Below are positions 37,248 to 47,709 of a stretch of DNA of 64,000 nucleotides, piece by piece; position 1 is the stretch's first letter, and each line of letters begins with the position of its first letter. The notes under the pieces were generated by a model. It was not told the origin of the DNA and searched no databases. It was given only the letters and a program-made list of their open reading frames with translations. The position numbers and the translations under genes are program-made. Source of the DNA: Archangium gephyra (lineage in GTDB: Bacteria > Myxococcota > Myxococcia > Myxococcales > Myxococcaceae). The stretch is taken from assembly GCF_001027285.1 (NCBI RefSeq), contig NZ_CP011509.1, positions 12,424,501 through 12,488,500 on the forward strand, read 5' to 3'.

Positions 37248-37805
37248 ATGACACCGACTCTCACGACCAGCGCCTATGTCCTTCACAACCTCGGCCTCGC
37301 GGCGGGCTTCGGCGGTTCGCTCTTCGGCCGCATCGCCCTCAATCCGTCGGCGAAGTTGATTTCCGACAAGCAGGACCGGGCGAAGATCGTCAACGCGGCC
37401 TGGAATGGCTACAACATCGTCAACGCCGTGGGCCTGGGCGCCACCGCCCTCACCTGGCTCATCGGCCGCTCCAAGATTTCCGGCCGCTCCATCTCCGCCA
37501 GCGCGCGCAGGCTCGTCCTGGTGAAGGACTTCCTGATGGGCGCCACGCTCGTCAGCGGCGCCATCAACCTCATCGGCGGCGGCTTCCTCGCCAAGCGCGC
37601 CCTCCAGGACGGCATCCCCATGGACTCCGGCAGCAAGGCCTCGGACGAGGCGCCGGATGACGTGAAGAGCACCACCAAGCTCGTCAACTGGCTGGGCGTC
37701 TTCAGCCTCGCCACCATGGCCGGCCTCATCGGCGTGTCCACGTGGCTGGACAACACCGCCCAGGCCAGCACGAAGTGGAAGTTCATCGCTCGCGCCCTGC
37801 CGTAA
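37248..37805 (+). CDS. Hypothetical four-helix membrane protein
   Basis: A 185-residue protein with about four membrane helices, including 'HNLGLAAGFGGSLFGRIAL', 'AVGLGATALTWLIGR', 'DFLMGATLVSGAINLIGGGF' and 'WLGVFSLATMAGLIGVSTWL'. The pattern of short polar loops and Gly-rich helices gives no family assignment. GGAGGGG lies before ATG 37248, supporting the start. It stands alone between the MHYT kinase and a secreted esterase. Function unknown. Confidence 0.7.
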   Translation: MTPTLTTSAYVLHNLGLAAGFGGSLFGRIALNPSAKLISDKQDRAKIVNAAWNGYNIVNAVGLGATALTWLIGRSKISGRSISASARRLVLVKDFLMGATLVSGAINLIGGGFLAKRALQDGIPMDSGSKASDEAPDDVKSTTKLVNWLGVFSLATMAGLIGVSTWLDNTAQASTKWKFIARALP

Positions 37806-38026
37806 GCCCAATCCCAGACAGTTGAGTCCACGGCCTCCGCGCGCCCTGCGAGCGGGGGCCGTCGTGTTTTCCGCACTCCGCGCCGCGCAACCCGTCCCTG
37901 GAGACGGGCCGCTCGCCCGCCTGCTCTCCAGCATGGGCAGCACCGGAACGCCGGCCGGAGTGGCACGCAAGCCCGCTCCCCAGGGGCCCGGAGGGTGCAC
38001 ACCCTCTCGCACGAGGGGGGGTTTGA

Positions 38027-39328
38027 ATGGGCTGGCGGGAACGGACTCGGGTCCTGGTGGGTGCGTGGGCGGTCCTCTTCGTTGCGGGATGTGATTCCAC
38101 CGGAAGAGGGGAGGAGCCCGCGGAGCCGCCCGCGTTCGAGGAGCCCGCGACGGAGACTCCCGTGCCGGAGGACGTGCCGCGGCCTCCGCCCGAGGATCCG
38201 GTGGTGGTGACGCCCGTGGAGCCGGTGCCGCCGCCGGAGGAGCCCCGGCCGCCGCCGCCCATGTTCCAGCCGGGTTTCCACCAGGCGCTGCGCTGGTCCT
38301 ACAGCACGGGCAGCGTGACGTTCCGCCTGCGCGTCCCGGTGGGCCGAGCCGGAGAGCGGGTGCGGCTCGCGTTCCGCGCGGGAGATGGGAGCCTGGTGCT
38401 GCGCAAGGCCACCGTGGCCCTGGCGGGTCCGAATGGCTCGCTGGCCTCGGCGCCGGTGGCGGTGACGTTCTCCGGCACGCCGGGCTTCTCCGTGGCCGCG
38501 AGGACGCGCGTGGTGTCCGACCCCGTGCCGCTGCCCGTGCAGTTCCGCGATGAGCTGGCCGTGTCCTTCGAGGTGCAGGGCGCGCTGGGCGTGAGCGCCA
38601 TCCATGCCCTGCCGGGCAGCTATGTGCGCTCGGGCGCCTACGCGAGCGTCACGGGCCCGCTGGGCGGGACGCCGTGGGACAGGGCCGTGGGACTGGCCAC
38701 GGTGGACGTCGAGGGCACGCCCGCGCGCGCCTTCGTGGCCCTGGGCGACAGCATCACCGAGGGCTACATCGACGAGTTGGACGACACGCGCCTGGCGTGG
38801 CCCTCCGTGGCCGAGGCGCAGCTGGGCGTGCCCATCGTCAACGCCGGGGTGTCGGGCCAGGGCTTCTACGACGCGCTGCAGAACCTGGACGCGGAGGTGC
38901 TCTCGCTCCAGGGCATCACCGACTGCGTCGTCCTGCTGGGCACCAATGACTTGAGCGCACTGGACATGGGCAGCCTGAAGTCGCGGATGAACACGCTCGC
39001 CTCGCGGCTGCAGCCCTTCTGCCGCCTCTGGGTGGGGACGCTGCTGCCCAAGGAGAAGAGCAACCACGGCAGCTACGAGGTGGTGAAGCAACAGCGGCTG
39101 GAGATGAACGCGTGGATCCGCGCCACCTTCCCGGACGTCATCGACTTCGAGACGGTGACGCGCCAGCCGGCCAACGTGCACCTCTTCCTGGACGGGCTGG
39201 AGGTGGACGGCATCCACCCGAGCGCCGAGGGGCACCGCGTCATGGCCACCGAGGCGGCACGGGTGCTGCGAGAAGCAGGCGTGCAACCCGGCCCCGGGGT
39301 GCTGCTGCCCGCCGAAGGGGCACCCTGA
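38027..39328 (+). CDS. SGNH/GDSL-family lipoprotein hydrolase
   Basis: A 433-residue exported lipoprotein esterase. A signal peptide ends in 'VLFVAGCDSTG' (lipobox Cys at about residue 22). A Pro/Glu-rich linker of some 55 residues then spaces the enzyme from the membrane. A beta-sandwich-like domain fills about 85-225. The SGNH hydrolase has all four blocks: Ser242 in 'ALGDSITEGY', Gly in 'NAGVSGQGF', Asn in 'VLLGTNDLS' and the Asp/His pair in 'VDGIHPSAEGH'. Such enzymes remove acyl groups from polysaccharides, lipids or other esters; the substrate here is unknown. It is followed 84 bases later by a CrtI-like gene on the same strand. Confidence 0.9.
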   Translation: MGWRERTRVLVGAWAVLFVAGCDSTGRGEEPAEPPAFEEPATETPVPEDVPRPPPEDPVVVTPVEPVPPPEEPRPPPPMFQPGFHQALRWSYSTGSVTFRLRVPVGRAGERVRLAFRAGDGSLVLRKATVALAGPNGSLASAPVAVTFSGTPGFSVAARTRVVSDPVPLPVQFRDELAVSFEVQGALGVSAIHALPGSYVRSGAYASVTGPLGGTPWDRAVGLATVDVEGTPARAFVALGDSITEGYIDELDDTRLAWPSVAEAQLGVPIVNAGVSGQGFYDALQNLDAEVLSLQGITDCVVLLGTNDLSALDMGSLKSRMNTLASRLQPFCRLWVGTLLPKEKSNHGSYEVVKQQRLEMNAWIRATFPDVIDFETVTRQPANVHLFLDGLEVDGIHPSAEGHRVMATEAARVLREAGVQPGPGVLLPAEGAP

Positions 39329-39412
39329 GGGGCCCGTCCAGGGTGTCGAACGGCTCGCCAGGAGGAGGGCGGGCCGTTATGTCTCGTGGGGCCGGACCCC
39401 CGGCACGGCACC

Positions 39413-40900
39413 ATGACGAACACCTGGTATGACGCAGTGGTGGTGGGCTCGGGCTTTGGCGGACTGGCCACGGCGCTGGAGCTCACCCGGAGGGGCGCCC
39501 GTGTGGCGCTCTGCGAGACGCTCAACTACCCGGGAGGCTGCGCCAGCACCTTCCGCCGGCATGGTTATGCCTTCGAGGCCGGCGCCACCCTCTTCTCCGG
39601 ACTCGACGAGGAGCAGCTCTTCGGCCGGTGGGTGCGCGAGCTCGGGCTGGACGTGACGGTGGACTGGTTGGATCCGATGGTGGAGCTGCGCACCCCGGGC
39701 ATGCGGCTGGAGGTGTACCGCGACCGTCAGCGTCTGATTGACCAGCTGTGCGCCTTCCCCGAGGCCCCCGCAGACGCCGTGCGCGACTTCTTCACGCTGC
39801 AGCGGCAGGTGGCCCAGGCGCTGTGGCCGCTCTTCGATGATCCCACGCTGCTGCCGCCGCTGGACGTGCGCGCGCTGCTGCGGCATGCCTCGCGCGCCCT
39901 GAGGTACACGCCCCTGGTGCGCTGGATGGGGCGGCCGCTGGGCTCCGTGCTGGAGCGGTTGGGGCTGCTGCGCTTCACCCCGCTGCGCACGTACCTGGAC
40001 GCGCTCTGTCAGATTACCGTGCAGTGCGCCGCCGCCGAGGCCGAGGCGCCTTTCGCGCTCGCGGCCATGGACTACTACTGGCGAGGCACCGGGCACGTGC
40101 GGGGAGGGATTGGCCGGCTGGCCAGCGCGCTCGCGGGGGCGGTGAGCGCGGGAGGCGGCGAGGTGCTGTACGCCAACCGGGTGAAGTCGCTCGAGGCCGT
40201 GCCGGGAGGGTGGAAGGTGTCGGCGCGCCGGGGCGAGCTGCTCGCGCGCCACGTGGTGGCCAACGTGCTGCCCCAGGGGCTGATGCGGCTGCTGGGCCTC
40301 CCGCCCGAGCAGCTGCCCGCGCGCCTGCGGGAGCTGGCCGGACGGGTAGCGGATGGCTGGGGCGCGGTGATGCTGTACCTCGTGACGCGAGCGCCCGGGG
40401 AGGCGTCACCTGGCGCGCACCACCTGGAGCTGGTGCAGAACGAGCAGGCCCCCTTCGTCGAGGGCAACCACCTGTTCGCCTCGCTCAGCGGCGAGGCGGA
40501 CACGGGCCGGGCGCCGCCGGGACACCGCACGCTCACGGTGTCCACGCACGTGCCGCTGCGCTCCCTGACAGGGCGCTCCGAGGAGGAGCAGGCGCGCCTC
40601 GTCTCCACGATCCAGGAGCGGATGCGGCAGGGATTGAGGCGCCTGGCACCCGAGTGGATGGAGAACCTGCAGCACGAGATGACGGCCTCTCCACGCACCT
40701 TCGAGCGCTTCACACAGCGCGAGGCGGGCGCGGTGGGCGGAGTGCCGAGGCGGGCCGGGCTGTACCACTACCGCACCCTGGGGCCGAGGCCGGTGATGGA
40801 TGGACTGTGGCTCGTGGGGGACTCGGTGTTCCCGGGACAGAGCACGCTGGCCACGGCGCTCGGAGGCGTGCGCACCGCCGCGAGCATCACGCGAGGGTGA
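39413..40900 (+). CDS. CrtI/CrtISO-like FAD-dependent oxidoreductase
   Basis: A 495-residue flavoprotein of the phytoene-desaturase superfamily, most like carotenoid isomerase or desaturase relatives. The dinucleotide-binding fold starts at once ('AVVVGSGFGGLATALELTRR'), the second signature is 'NYPGGCASTFRRHGYAFEAG' and the C-terminal FAD motif is 'GLWLVGDSVFPGQSTLATAL'. The length is typical. ATG 39413 was selected because it begins the fold; nine upstream codons are not protein-like. No other carotenoid gene is present, so a carotenoid substrate is plausible but unproven. It converges on the photolyase with a nine-base gap; carotenoids and photolyase are both light-damage defences. Confidence 0.88.
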   Translation: MTNTWYDAVVVGSGFGGLATALELTRRGARVALCETLNYPGGCASTFRRHGYAFEAGATLFSGLDEEQLFGRWVRELGLDVTVDWLDPMVELRTPGMRLEVYRDRQRLIDQLCAFPEAPADAVRDFFTLQRQVAQALWPLFDDPTLLPPLDVRALLRHASRALRYTPLVRWMGRPLGSVLERLGLLRFTPLRTYLDALCQITVQCAAAEAEAPFALAAMDYYWRGTGHVRGGIGRLASALAGAVSAGGGEVLYANRVKSLEAVPGGWKVSARRGELLARHVVANVLPQGLMRLLGLPPEQLPARLRELAGRVADGWGAVMLYLVTRAPGEASPGAHHLELVQNEQAPFVEGNHLFASLSGEADTGRAPPGHRTLTVSTHVPLRSLTGRSEEEQARLVSTIQERMRQGLRRLAPEWMENLQHEMTASPRTFERFTQREAGAVGGVPRRAGLYHYRTLGPRPVMDGLWLVGDSVFPGQSTLATALGGVRTAASITRG

Positions 40901-40909
40901 GGCAGGGGC

Positions 40910-42319
40910 TCAGTCGCCCTCGAAGCGCACGCCCGCGGCCTTCGCTTCGGCCACGAGCTTGTCCACCTTCTCGAGGTAGGCGTCCATGTCCGCCTTGCGC
41001 TCCAGGCCGCCCGAGGACATGTACCGCACGGTGCCGAAGATTTCGCGCTCGCCCCAGGGCCGGTCGTGCAGACCGAACAGCCAGCCGATGTTCGCGTAGG
41101 AATTCGCGTCGCGCCCGTCCAGGAAGTACCGGTTGTTGAGCGCCAGCGTCGTGGCGTGCGCGTGCTCGGGGGTGCTGCTCCACTCGAGGATCTTCTTCCC
41201 CCAGTACATGCGCATGGCGTTGTGCATGTAGCCCGTGTAGCGCATCTCGCGCATGGCGGCGTTCCAGTACGGGTCGTGCGTGCGCGCCTGCTCGAGTTGC
41301 TCCCGCGAGTACTGGTGGTGCCGCTCGTCGCTCCGGTGCTTGTCCAATGTCTTGCGCGCCCACTCGGGCACGCACGCGAAGGAGTCGTAGTGGGGCGAGT
41401 ACTCGGCGAAGTTCTGCGCCAGCTCGCGCCGGACGATGAGCTCCTCGAGGAAGCTCTCGCGCTGGTGGTCCGCCGTCTTCGACCCTCGCGCCGCGAGCGC
41501 CACCTCCACCGGGCTCACCTGCCCGAAGTGGAGGTACTTGCTCATGTGTGAAACGTGCGTCGTCTCCGGGTGCGGCCGGCTCTCCTGGTAGTTGGGAAGG
41601 TGCTCGGTGAGGAACTTGCGCAGCAGGCGCTTCGCCTCGCTCGTGCCACCCCGGAAGCGGTGGCTCACTGGAGGCACCGTGCGGTCCAGGTCCAGCTTCG
41701 CCAGCACCGCGTCGAGGTTCTCCAGATTGAGTCCTTTGACGCCGAGCCCCAATGAGTCCGTCTTCAGCGGCGTGGGCGCGAGCTCCACCAGGTACGCGCT
41801 CCAGAGGCGGTGGATCTTGGGGCGGAGGGTGCGCGCGGCGTACTCGGCCTTGCCCGAGGCGGCCTCCACGGGCACCACCACGTCGCCCTCGACTTGAATC
41901 ACCGGGCAGGAGGCCTTCGCCGCCACCGTCTCGCGCCACTGCTTCTGGTGGCGCAGGTAGCCCCGGTCACACACCACGAGCGCGGCCTTCTTCGCGAGCT
42001 TCAGCGCCACCGCGTCGGGAGCACCGCGCTGGAGCACGAGGGGAATCTTCCGGCGCGCCAGCGTGCGCTGAGCGTCCTGGAGACCCTCCAGCATGAAGCG
42101 GTAATGACGGACGTTGGCCTCGGGGTAGCCGTCCATGAGGCCGAAGCCCACCAGCAGCGGCAGCTTCGCCTCGTTGGCCCGCTGGATGGCGTACTCCAGC
42201 GCCGGGTTGAACTCCGCCCGCTGGCTCTGCTGCATCCAGTAGAGGATGTAGTCGCCACCCTTGGGCTCGTGGTTGTTGAGCCGCTTGATGCGGCTCTCCT
42301 CGATGGTCCTGCTCGCCAT
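40910..42319 (-). CDS. phr: Class II cyclobutane-pyrimidine-dimer photolyase
   Basis: A 469-residue flavin enzyme that repairs UV-induced pyrimidine dimers in DNA using blue light. Class II features are clear: an N-terminal antenna-like domain ('GDYILYWMQQSQRAEFNPAL'), the 'HMSKYLHFGQVSP' region, and the FAD and DNA-binding core 'MREMRYTGYMHNAMRMYWGK', with 'ALNNRYFLDGRDANSYANIG' and 'DRPWGEREIFGTVRYMS' near the C-terminus. The length and order are normal. Myxobacteria are known to carry class II photolyases. The gene is divergent from the Imm11-like gene, with about 100 bases between the starts. Confidence 0.95.
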   Translation of the reverse strand: MASRTIEESRIKRLNNHEPKGGDYILYWMQQSQRAEFNPALEYAIQRANEAKLPLLVGFGLMDGYPEANVRHYRFMLEGLQDAQRTLARRKIPLVLQRGAPDAVALKLAKKAALVVCDRGYLRHQKQWRETVAAKASCPVIQVEGDVVVPVEAASGKAEYAARTLRPKIHRLWSAYLVELAPTPLKTDSLGLGVKGLNLENLDAVLAKLDLDRTVPPVSHRFRGGTSEAKRLLRKFLTEHLPNYQESRPHPETTHVSHMSKYLHFGQVSPVEVALAARGSKTADHQRESFLEELIVRRELAQNFAEYSPHYDSFACVPEWARKTLDKHRSDERHHQYSREQLEQARTHDPYWNAAMREMRYTGYMHNAMRMYWGKKILEWSSTPEHAHATTLALNNRYFLDGRDANSYANIGWLFGLHDRPWGEREIFGTVRYMSSGGLERKADMDAYLEKVDKLVAEAKAAGVRFEGD

Positions 42320-42424
42320 GGCTCCCTTTTAGGGAAGTACCTGCCCAACGGCCAGGGTAAGTAGGATTGCTGGAGATGTCTGCAAGCAGGGCTCCCGGCT
42401 CAATAAGTTGGCTACGAGGACGCC

Positions 42425-43030
42425 ATGACCGTGCGTACAAAGTATTTCAAACTATATGATGACAAATACGTCCCTGGACGTTGGCACTTGGGGATGCCGC
42501 TCTTCGCAGATGGAGAGGACGAGGACGCGGGCGATCCCGAGAAGCGCGAGCTGTTCGACACGTATCGGTTCTTGGAAGGGCGGGTCCTCGAAATCGAAAG
42601 GCCGATCCGCCTGGAGGTGAAACCGATAGGCGTCGCGCTCGACTTCAGTCAGGCCATGGGAATTCCCGTCGTCAACCGGCGGGTCGTTTCCCTCTTCGAG
42701 CGTCTGAGGATTCAGAAAGAGGTCCAGTTCATCCCCGTGGAGGTGGAGGGACAGACGGAGCCCTGGTTCATCCTCAATGCCTTGCAACTCATCCGGTGCA
42801 TCGACGACGCACGGTGTGAGGAGGTGCTCTACTGGCTTCCCGAGGACAACCGCCCGGACAAACTGGGGCAGTACCGCAACGTCGCGGGGCTGAAGGTGGA
42901 CCCGGAGAAGATCGGGGACGCCCACATCTTCCGCCCCTGGGGCTGGAAGGTCGTCCTCATCGTCTCCGAGCACGTCAAATCCGCCATGGAGGCCGAGGGC
43001 ATCACCGGCACCCGGTTCATCGAGGTCTGA
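42425..43030 (+). CDS. Imm11 (DUF1629) family immunity protein, orphan
   Basis: A 201-residue soluble protein resembling the Imm11/DUF1629 family of polymorphic-toxin immunity proteins, which is abundant in myxobacteria. Typical elements are 'KYFKLYDDKYVPGRWHLG' at the start, 'VVNRRVVSLFERL' in the middle and 'RPWGWKVVLIVSEHVKSAME' toward the end. No toxin gene lies next to it on either side: the upstream neighbour is the divergent photolyase, the downstream one an MFS transporter. It is less GC-biased than its flanks at the start. It may be a stranded immunity gene that protects against toxins from kin. Confidence 0.8.
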   Translation: MTVRTKYFKLYDDKYVPGRWHLGMPLFADGEDEDAGDPEKRELFDTYRFLEGRVLEIERPIRLEVKPIGVALDFSQAMGIPVVNRRVVSLFERLRIQKEVQFIPVEVEGQTEPWFILNALQLIRCIDDARCEEVLYWLPEDNRPDKLGQYRNVAGLKVDPEKIGDAHIFRPWGWKVVLIVSEHVKSAMEAEGITGTRFIEV

Positions 43031-43058
43031 AGCCCCTCGAGTTCAAGCCCCCGTGCCC

Positions 43059-44252
43059 TCACTCCGCGCCCTGGGCCGCCCCGCTCCGCTCCCGCGCCGC
43101 GTGCCACGCCAGTGCGCCGAACGTCCCCGCCAGCGTGCTCAGCAGGCCTCCCGCCGCCAGGAACGCGCCACTCAGTCCCACCGCGCCAATCAGCGGCTGC
43201 GCGAGCAGCGGTGACACGAACTGTCCCAGGAAGAGGCTCGTCGTCAGCAGGCCCATCACCCGGCCTCGCGCGGCCTCCGGGGCCACCTCGCCCGCCCAGT
43301 TGGCCATGTTCGGCGTCAGCAGTCCCTGCCCCAGTCCCGACACCGCCAGCCCTCCCACCACCGCCGCGTACGACTGGGACATGCCCACCAGCACGTAACC
43401 CAGCGCCATGCACGCGAAGAGCACCGCCATGATGCTCCGGTAGCCGAGCAGCTGCCTCACCCGCGCGTAGCGCAGCGACACCACCGACCCCACCACCGTC
43501 GACACGCCCACCGCCAGCCCCGCCAGCGCCGAGGACTGCACCCCCAGCCTCCTCAGCAGGAAGGGCAGCTGCACCGGAATCAGGTAGAAGATCATCATCC
43601 CCATCATCGCCAGGCCATACACCTGCCACAGCGTGTTCCACGGCAGCGCCACGCGCGCCGCCCCACCCGCCACCGCTCCCCGCTTCACCTCCGGCTCGGG
43701 CAGGAAGAACACGATGAGCGGGAGGATCAGGAAGGCATACAGGTAGACGGCGAACGGGGCCCTCCAGTGGATGTCGGCCAGCAGGCCCCCGCCCAGCATG
43801 AAGACGAAGCCGCCCACGCCCATGAACGCCGCCTGGCGCCCCAGCACCACGCCCCGCTCGGGGCCCGCGTAGTAATCCGCGATGAGCGCCGCCGCCGTCG
43901 TCATCAGCCCGCCCACCGCCAGTCCCAGCAGCGCCCGGCACACCAGGATGAGCGGCAGCGACGTGAGCACTCCCGGCAGCGAGCCCGCCACGCCGTACAG
44001 CGCCACCGCCGCCACCAGCAGCCGCTTGCGGCCGAAGCGGTCGATCAACACCCCCGCCAGCGGCGCTCCCATCGCGGTGAACAGCGCCGGCAGCGACACC
44101 ACCAGCCGCACCCACAGGTCAATCCCTGGCACCCACTCGAAGGCCATCCGCAGCCGCGGCAGCGAGGGAGAGATGGCGGCGCTCGCCATGATCGTCATCA
44201 TGCTCACGAGCAACAGCGTGAGCAGACGCAGGGTCGGGTGGGGGGTGCGCAT
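43059..44252 (-). CDS. MFS transporter
   Basis: A 397-residue inner-membrane transporter of the major facilitator superfamily with about twelve hydrophobic helices. The inter-helix 2/3 loop carries the family signature in 'APLAGVLIDRFGRKRLL'. Helices such as 'VSMMTIMASAAISPSLPRLR' begin the protein. The overall pattern is that of drug/sugar efflux members of the 12-helix group. The substrate is unknown. It converges on the Imm11-like gene with a 28-base gap. Confidence 0.9.
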   Translation of the reverse strand: MRTPHPTLRLLTLLLVSMMTIMASAAISPSLPRLRMAFEWVPGIDLWVRLVVSLPALFTAMGAPLAGVLIDRFGRKRLLVAAVALYGVAGSLPGVLTSLPLILVCRALLGLAVGGLMTTAAALIADYYAGPERGVVLGRQAAFMGVGGFVFMLGGGLLADIHWRAPFAVYLYAFLILPLIVFFLPEPEVKRGAVAGGAARVALPWNTLWQVYGLAMMGMMIFYLIPVQLPFLLRRLGVQSSALAGLAVGVSTVVGSVVSLRYARVRQLLGYRSIMAVLFACMALGYVLVGMSQSYAAVVGGLAVSGLGQGLLTPNMANWAGEVAPEAARGRVMGLLTTSLFLGQFVSPLLAQPLIGAVGLSGAFLAAGGLLSTLAGTFGALAWHAARERSGAAQGAE

Positions 44253-44312
44253 CCAGGGTTTCTAGCCCGACGCCTCCCCTCGACTCCAGACCCCCCCGGG
44301 AACCGTCCTGGC

Positions 44313-47051
44313 TCAGAGCTCCTTCACCGCCTTCACCACGTTGTCACCCACACTCCCAGGCTGGATGATTTGAAACCCAAGGTTGCGGCACACGCGCTGC
44401 ATCGCCCCGTTGCCCGAGAGGATGTCCGCGACAATCCGTCGCAGCCCCCAGTCGCGGCCCACGTCCACCAGCCGGCGCAGCAGCTCCGACCCCAGCCCCT
44501 GCCGCTGCACCGCGTCACTGATGAGCATCGCGAACTCGGCATCCTCCGTCCCCGGCAGCCTCGTCAGCCGCCCCACCGCGAGCAGCTCGCCCGCGCTCGG
44601 CCCCTCCGCCCGCTCCACCACCAGCGCCAGCTCCCGCGCGTAGTCGTTGAAGCAGATGCGCGCCAGCCGCTCGTGCGCCACGCGATGGCCCAGCTTCATC
44701 ATCCCCGCGTACCTCAAGAACACCGTCTGCTCCGACAGCGTCTTGTGGAACTCCACCATCCTCGGCTCGTCCTCGGGACGGATGGGGCGGATGACCACCG
44801 CCTCCCCCTCCTTCATCCTCCAGCGCTCCACGTACTTCACCGGATACGGGAGGATGGCCAGCCGCGGCAGCTCCTCTTCCTTCACCTCCGGGCCGTGCAA
44901 CACCACCCGTGCATCCAGCGCCACCAGCCGCTCCGCCGACGCCAGCAGCGGGTTGATGTCCACCTCCTTGATGAAGCGCTGCTCCACCACCAGGTTGCTG
45001 AAGCGCACCAGCAGCTTGCGCAGCGCCCCCAGGTCCACCGGCTCGCGTCCGCGTACGCCCTTCAACGCCTCGTGGATGCGCGTCTGCTCCATCAGCCGCC
45101 CCGCCAGCGTCGTGTTCAACGGCGGCAGCCCCAGCGCCCGATCCTTGAACACCTCCACCAGCGTGCCCCCCGCGCCGAACAGCAGCACCGGCCCGAACTG
45201 CGCATCCAGCCCGCTGCCCACGATGAGCTCGTAGCCCTCCAGCTTCACCATGGGCTGCACCGTCACCCCGTCGAAGCCGTCCCCCTTCCCCAGCGCCTCC
45301 AGCTTCCCGCGGATGGCCTCGAAGGCCTCGCGCACCTCCCGCGCCGTCCCCAGGTTCAGCTTCACCCCGCCCACTTCCGACTTGTGGGTGATCCGATGCG
45401 AGTGCAGCTTGAGCACCACCGGGTAGCCTAGCGACTCCGCCTCGCGCACCGCCTCGTCCACCGTCGTGGCCAGCCGCGTCTCCACCGCCGGAATGCCATA
45501 CGCCGCCAGCAGCCGCTTGGACTCGTACTCCGTCAGCAGCGTGCGGCCCGCCTCGCGTGCCTCGCGGATGAGCCGCTCCGCCTCCTCGCGCCCCGGGAGC
45601 TCCTCCGCCAGCACCGGCGTCTCGTACAGGCCCGCCAGGTTGTACGTGTAGCGCCACATGTAATTGAAGATGCGCGCCGCCGTGTCCGGATAGCCGAACG
45701 TCGGAATCCCCACGTCGTTGAGGATGCGCTCGCCCGCCGCCACGTCCGAGCCTCCCATCCAACTGGCGATGACGGGTTTGCCCAGCTTGGCATACGGCCG
45801 CAGCCGCTCCGCCGTCTGCGTGGGCTCGGTCATGTCCTGCGGCGCGAGGATGACGAGCAGGCCGTCACTGTTCTTGTCCGCGCCCGCTATCTCGAGGGCC
45901 TTCGCGTAGCGCTCGGGGTCCGCGTCGCCCAGGATGTCCACCGGGTTGCCGTGGCTCCACGCCGGGGGCAGGAAGCCATGGAGCTCCGCCACCGTCTTGT
46001 CCGAGAGCTTCGCCAGCTCGCCCCCGCCCGACACCAGCGCGTCCGTGGCCAGCACGCCCGGGCCTCCCGCGTTGGTGAGGATGGTGAGCCGCCGGCCCTC
46101 GGGACGCGGCTGCCGGGCCAGCACCTCGGCCATGTAGAAGAGGTCCGCGATGGAGTCCACGCGCAGCACGCCCGTGCGCCGGAAGGCCGCGCTCAGCACC
46201 TCGTCGCTGCCCGTCAGCGAGCCCGTGTGCGAGGCCGCCGCCGCCGCCGCCTGCGCCGTCCGCCCCGCCTTGATGACGATGATGGGCTTGTGCAGCGCCA
46301 CCTCGCGCGCCGCCGACAGGAAGGCCCGCGCGTCTCCAATCGACTCCATGTACAGCAGGATGCTGCGCGTGCGCGGGTCGTTGCCAAGGTAGTCGATGAT
46401 GTCGCCCCACCCCACGTCCAGCATCGAGCCGATGGACACGAAGGCGCTGAAGCCCACCGCCTCGCGCTTGCTCCAGTCGAGGATGGCCGTGAGCAGCGCG
46501 CCACTCTGGCTGACGAAGGCCACGTTGCCCGGCCTCGCCATCTCCCGCGCGATGGTGGCGTTGAGCCCCGTCGTCGGCCGCATCACCCCCAGGCAGTTGG
46601 GGCCGATGATGCGGATGCGCGCCTCCCGGGCGATCTGGAGCACCTCCTGCTCGCGCTTCACGCCCTCGGGGCCCACCTCCTTGAAGCCCGCGGAGATGAT
46701 GATGACGCCCTTCACCCCCGCCTTCGCGCACTCGCGCATCACCCCGGGCACCGTGTCGGCCGGCGTCACGATGACGGCCAGCTCCACCGGCTCGGGCAGC
46801 GCCTCCAGCGAGGGCCACGCGCGAATGCCCAGCACGTTCTTCCGGTTGGGATTGATGGGGTAGACGGTGCCCCCGAAGGGGTTGCTGATGAGATTCCAGA
46901 GGATGGTGCGCCCCACGCTCCCCTGCCGCTCGCTCGCGCCAATCACCGCCACGCTCTGGGGGCTGAAGAGGGCATCGAGCGGATGCCGGCCCTGCTGGTG
47001 CAGCAGGTCGTACGAGGGATCATTCGGCGGCGCATGCGTCGGCTGGGCCAT
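44313..47051 (-). CDS. Acyl-CoA synthetase (NDP-forming)/GNAT acetyltransferase fusion
   Basis: A 912-residue fusion of the type known as Pat/YfiQ/AcuA-like protein acetyltransferase. Residues about 25-490 match the CoA-binding and ligase alpha part ('[19 protein letters not shown]', active-site His in '[15 protein letters not shown]'). An ATP-grasp part spans about 500-720 ('[20 protein letters not shown]'). A C-terminal GNAT domain spans about 745-905, with the acetyl-CoA loop '[17 protein letters not shown]'. In characterised relatives the ligase-like part senses small molecules or is catalytically altered, while GNAT acetylates Lys residues of acetyl-CoA synthetase. All domains look complete. 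No nearby gene points to its target. Confidence 0.93.
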   Translation of the reverse strand: MAQPTHAPPNDPSYDLLHQQGRHPLDALFSPQSVAVIGASERQGSVGRTILWNLISNPFGGTVYPINPNRKNVLGIRAWPSLEALPEPVELAVIVTPADTVPGVMRECAKAGVKGVIIISAGFKEVGPEGVKREQEVLQIAREARIRIIGPNCLGVMRPTTGLNATIAREMARPGNVAFVSQSGALLTAILDWSKREAVGFSAFVSIGSMLDVGWGDIIDYLGNDPRTRSILLYMESIGDARAFLSAAREVALHKPIIVIKAGRTAQAAAAAASHTGSLTGSDEVLSAAFRRTGVLRVDSIADLFYMAEVLARQPRPEGRRLTILTNAGGPGVLATDALVSGGGELAKLSDKTVAELHGFLPPAWSHGNPVDILGDADPERYAKALEIAGADKNSDGLLVILAPQDMTEPTQTAERLRPYAKLGKPVIASWMGGSDVAAGERILNDVGIPTFGYPDTAARIFNYMWRYTYNLAGLYETPVLAEELPGREEAERLIREAREAGRTLLTEYESKRLLAAYGIPAVETRLATTVDEAVREAESLGYPVVLKLHSHRITHKSEVGGVKLNLGTAREVREAFEAIRGKLEALGKGDGFDGVTVQPMVKLEGYELIVGSGLDAQFGPVLLFGAGGTLVEVFKDRALGLPPLNTTLAGRLMEQTRIHEALKGVRGREPVDLGALRKLLVRFSNLVVEQRFIKEVDINPLLASAERLVALDARVVLHGPEVKEEELPRLAILPYPVKYVERWRMKEGEAVVIRPIRPEDEPRMVEFHKTLSEQTVFLRYAGMMKLGHRVAHERLARICFNDYARELALVVERAEGPSAGELLAVGRLTRLPGTEDAEFAMLISDAVQRQGLGSELLRRLVDVGRDWGLRRIVADILSGNGAMQRVCRNLGFQIIQPGSVGDNVVKAVKEL

Positions 47052-47168
47052 GGGCTCTGTTTCATACGCCCGGGCCGCTCCGGTTCAACCACGACCGTGT
47101 CACGAGCGCGCGGGGCGTTGCCTGGGCGGCAGTGGAGGGCGCTGGAGATCGGGTAGGCTTGCGCCGCC

Positions 47169-47612
47169 ATGGCTCGCCGCAAACAGTCCGATGAGTCCAC
47201 CGCCCGCGTCCGCAACCTGATCGCCCTCGACGCCGCCAACATCATGCGCCGGCTCGAGGCCCGCCGCGGGGAGATGTTCGTCCTCTTCTCCCGCCTGCGC
47301 AGCCGCGAGCCCATGCTCAGCACCATCTCCACCCGCTACTCCACGGCCACCTTCCACGAGCTCGTCCACCTCCCCGTCCTCGAGCAGTCCGTCGTGGACC
47401 ACTTCTACGAGTGTCTCGACGCGCTGCGCTGGTACTTCACCTACACCGAGGACATGCCCAGTACGGCCCAGCAGACCTTCAACACGCTGCACCGGCGGCT
47501 CGAGGAGGCCCACCGCAAGCTCGTGGCCACACTCGGCCACCCCGTGTCTCCCGATGGCACCACCGTCGTGGAGGGCGAGGTGATCCGCCGGACGGACAAG
47601 GCGCTCCCCTGA
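47169..47612 (+). CDS. Hypothetical helical protein
   Basis: A 147-residue soluble protein, mostly helical with many Arg and Glu residues ('IMRRLEARRGEMFVLFSRLR', 'QQTFNTLHRRLEEAHRKLVA'). It has no recognised domain, membrane segment or signal peptide. It is divergent from the acetyltransferase fusion with about 120 bases between the starts. The frame and codon use look genuine; function is unknown. Confidence 0.65.
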   Translation: MARRKQSDESTARVRNLIALDAANIMRRLEARRGEMFVLFSRLRSREPMLSTISTRYSTATFHELVHLPVLEQSVVDHFYECLDALRWYFTYTEDMPSTAQQTFNTLHRRLEEAHRKLVATLGHPVSPDGTTVVEGEVIRRTDKALP

Positions 47613-47709
47613 AGCGAGTGAGCGGGCGAGCGACAGGCTGCTACGTGCCCCCTGCTTCGCGGCCGGTTCCTGTCTCGGTCCGGGTCTTTCGTCTAGAGTT
47701 CCCCGCCGC

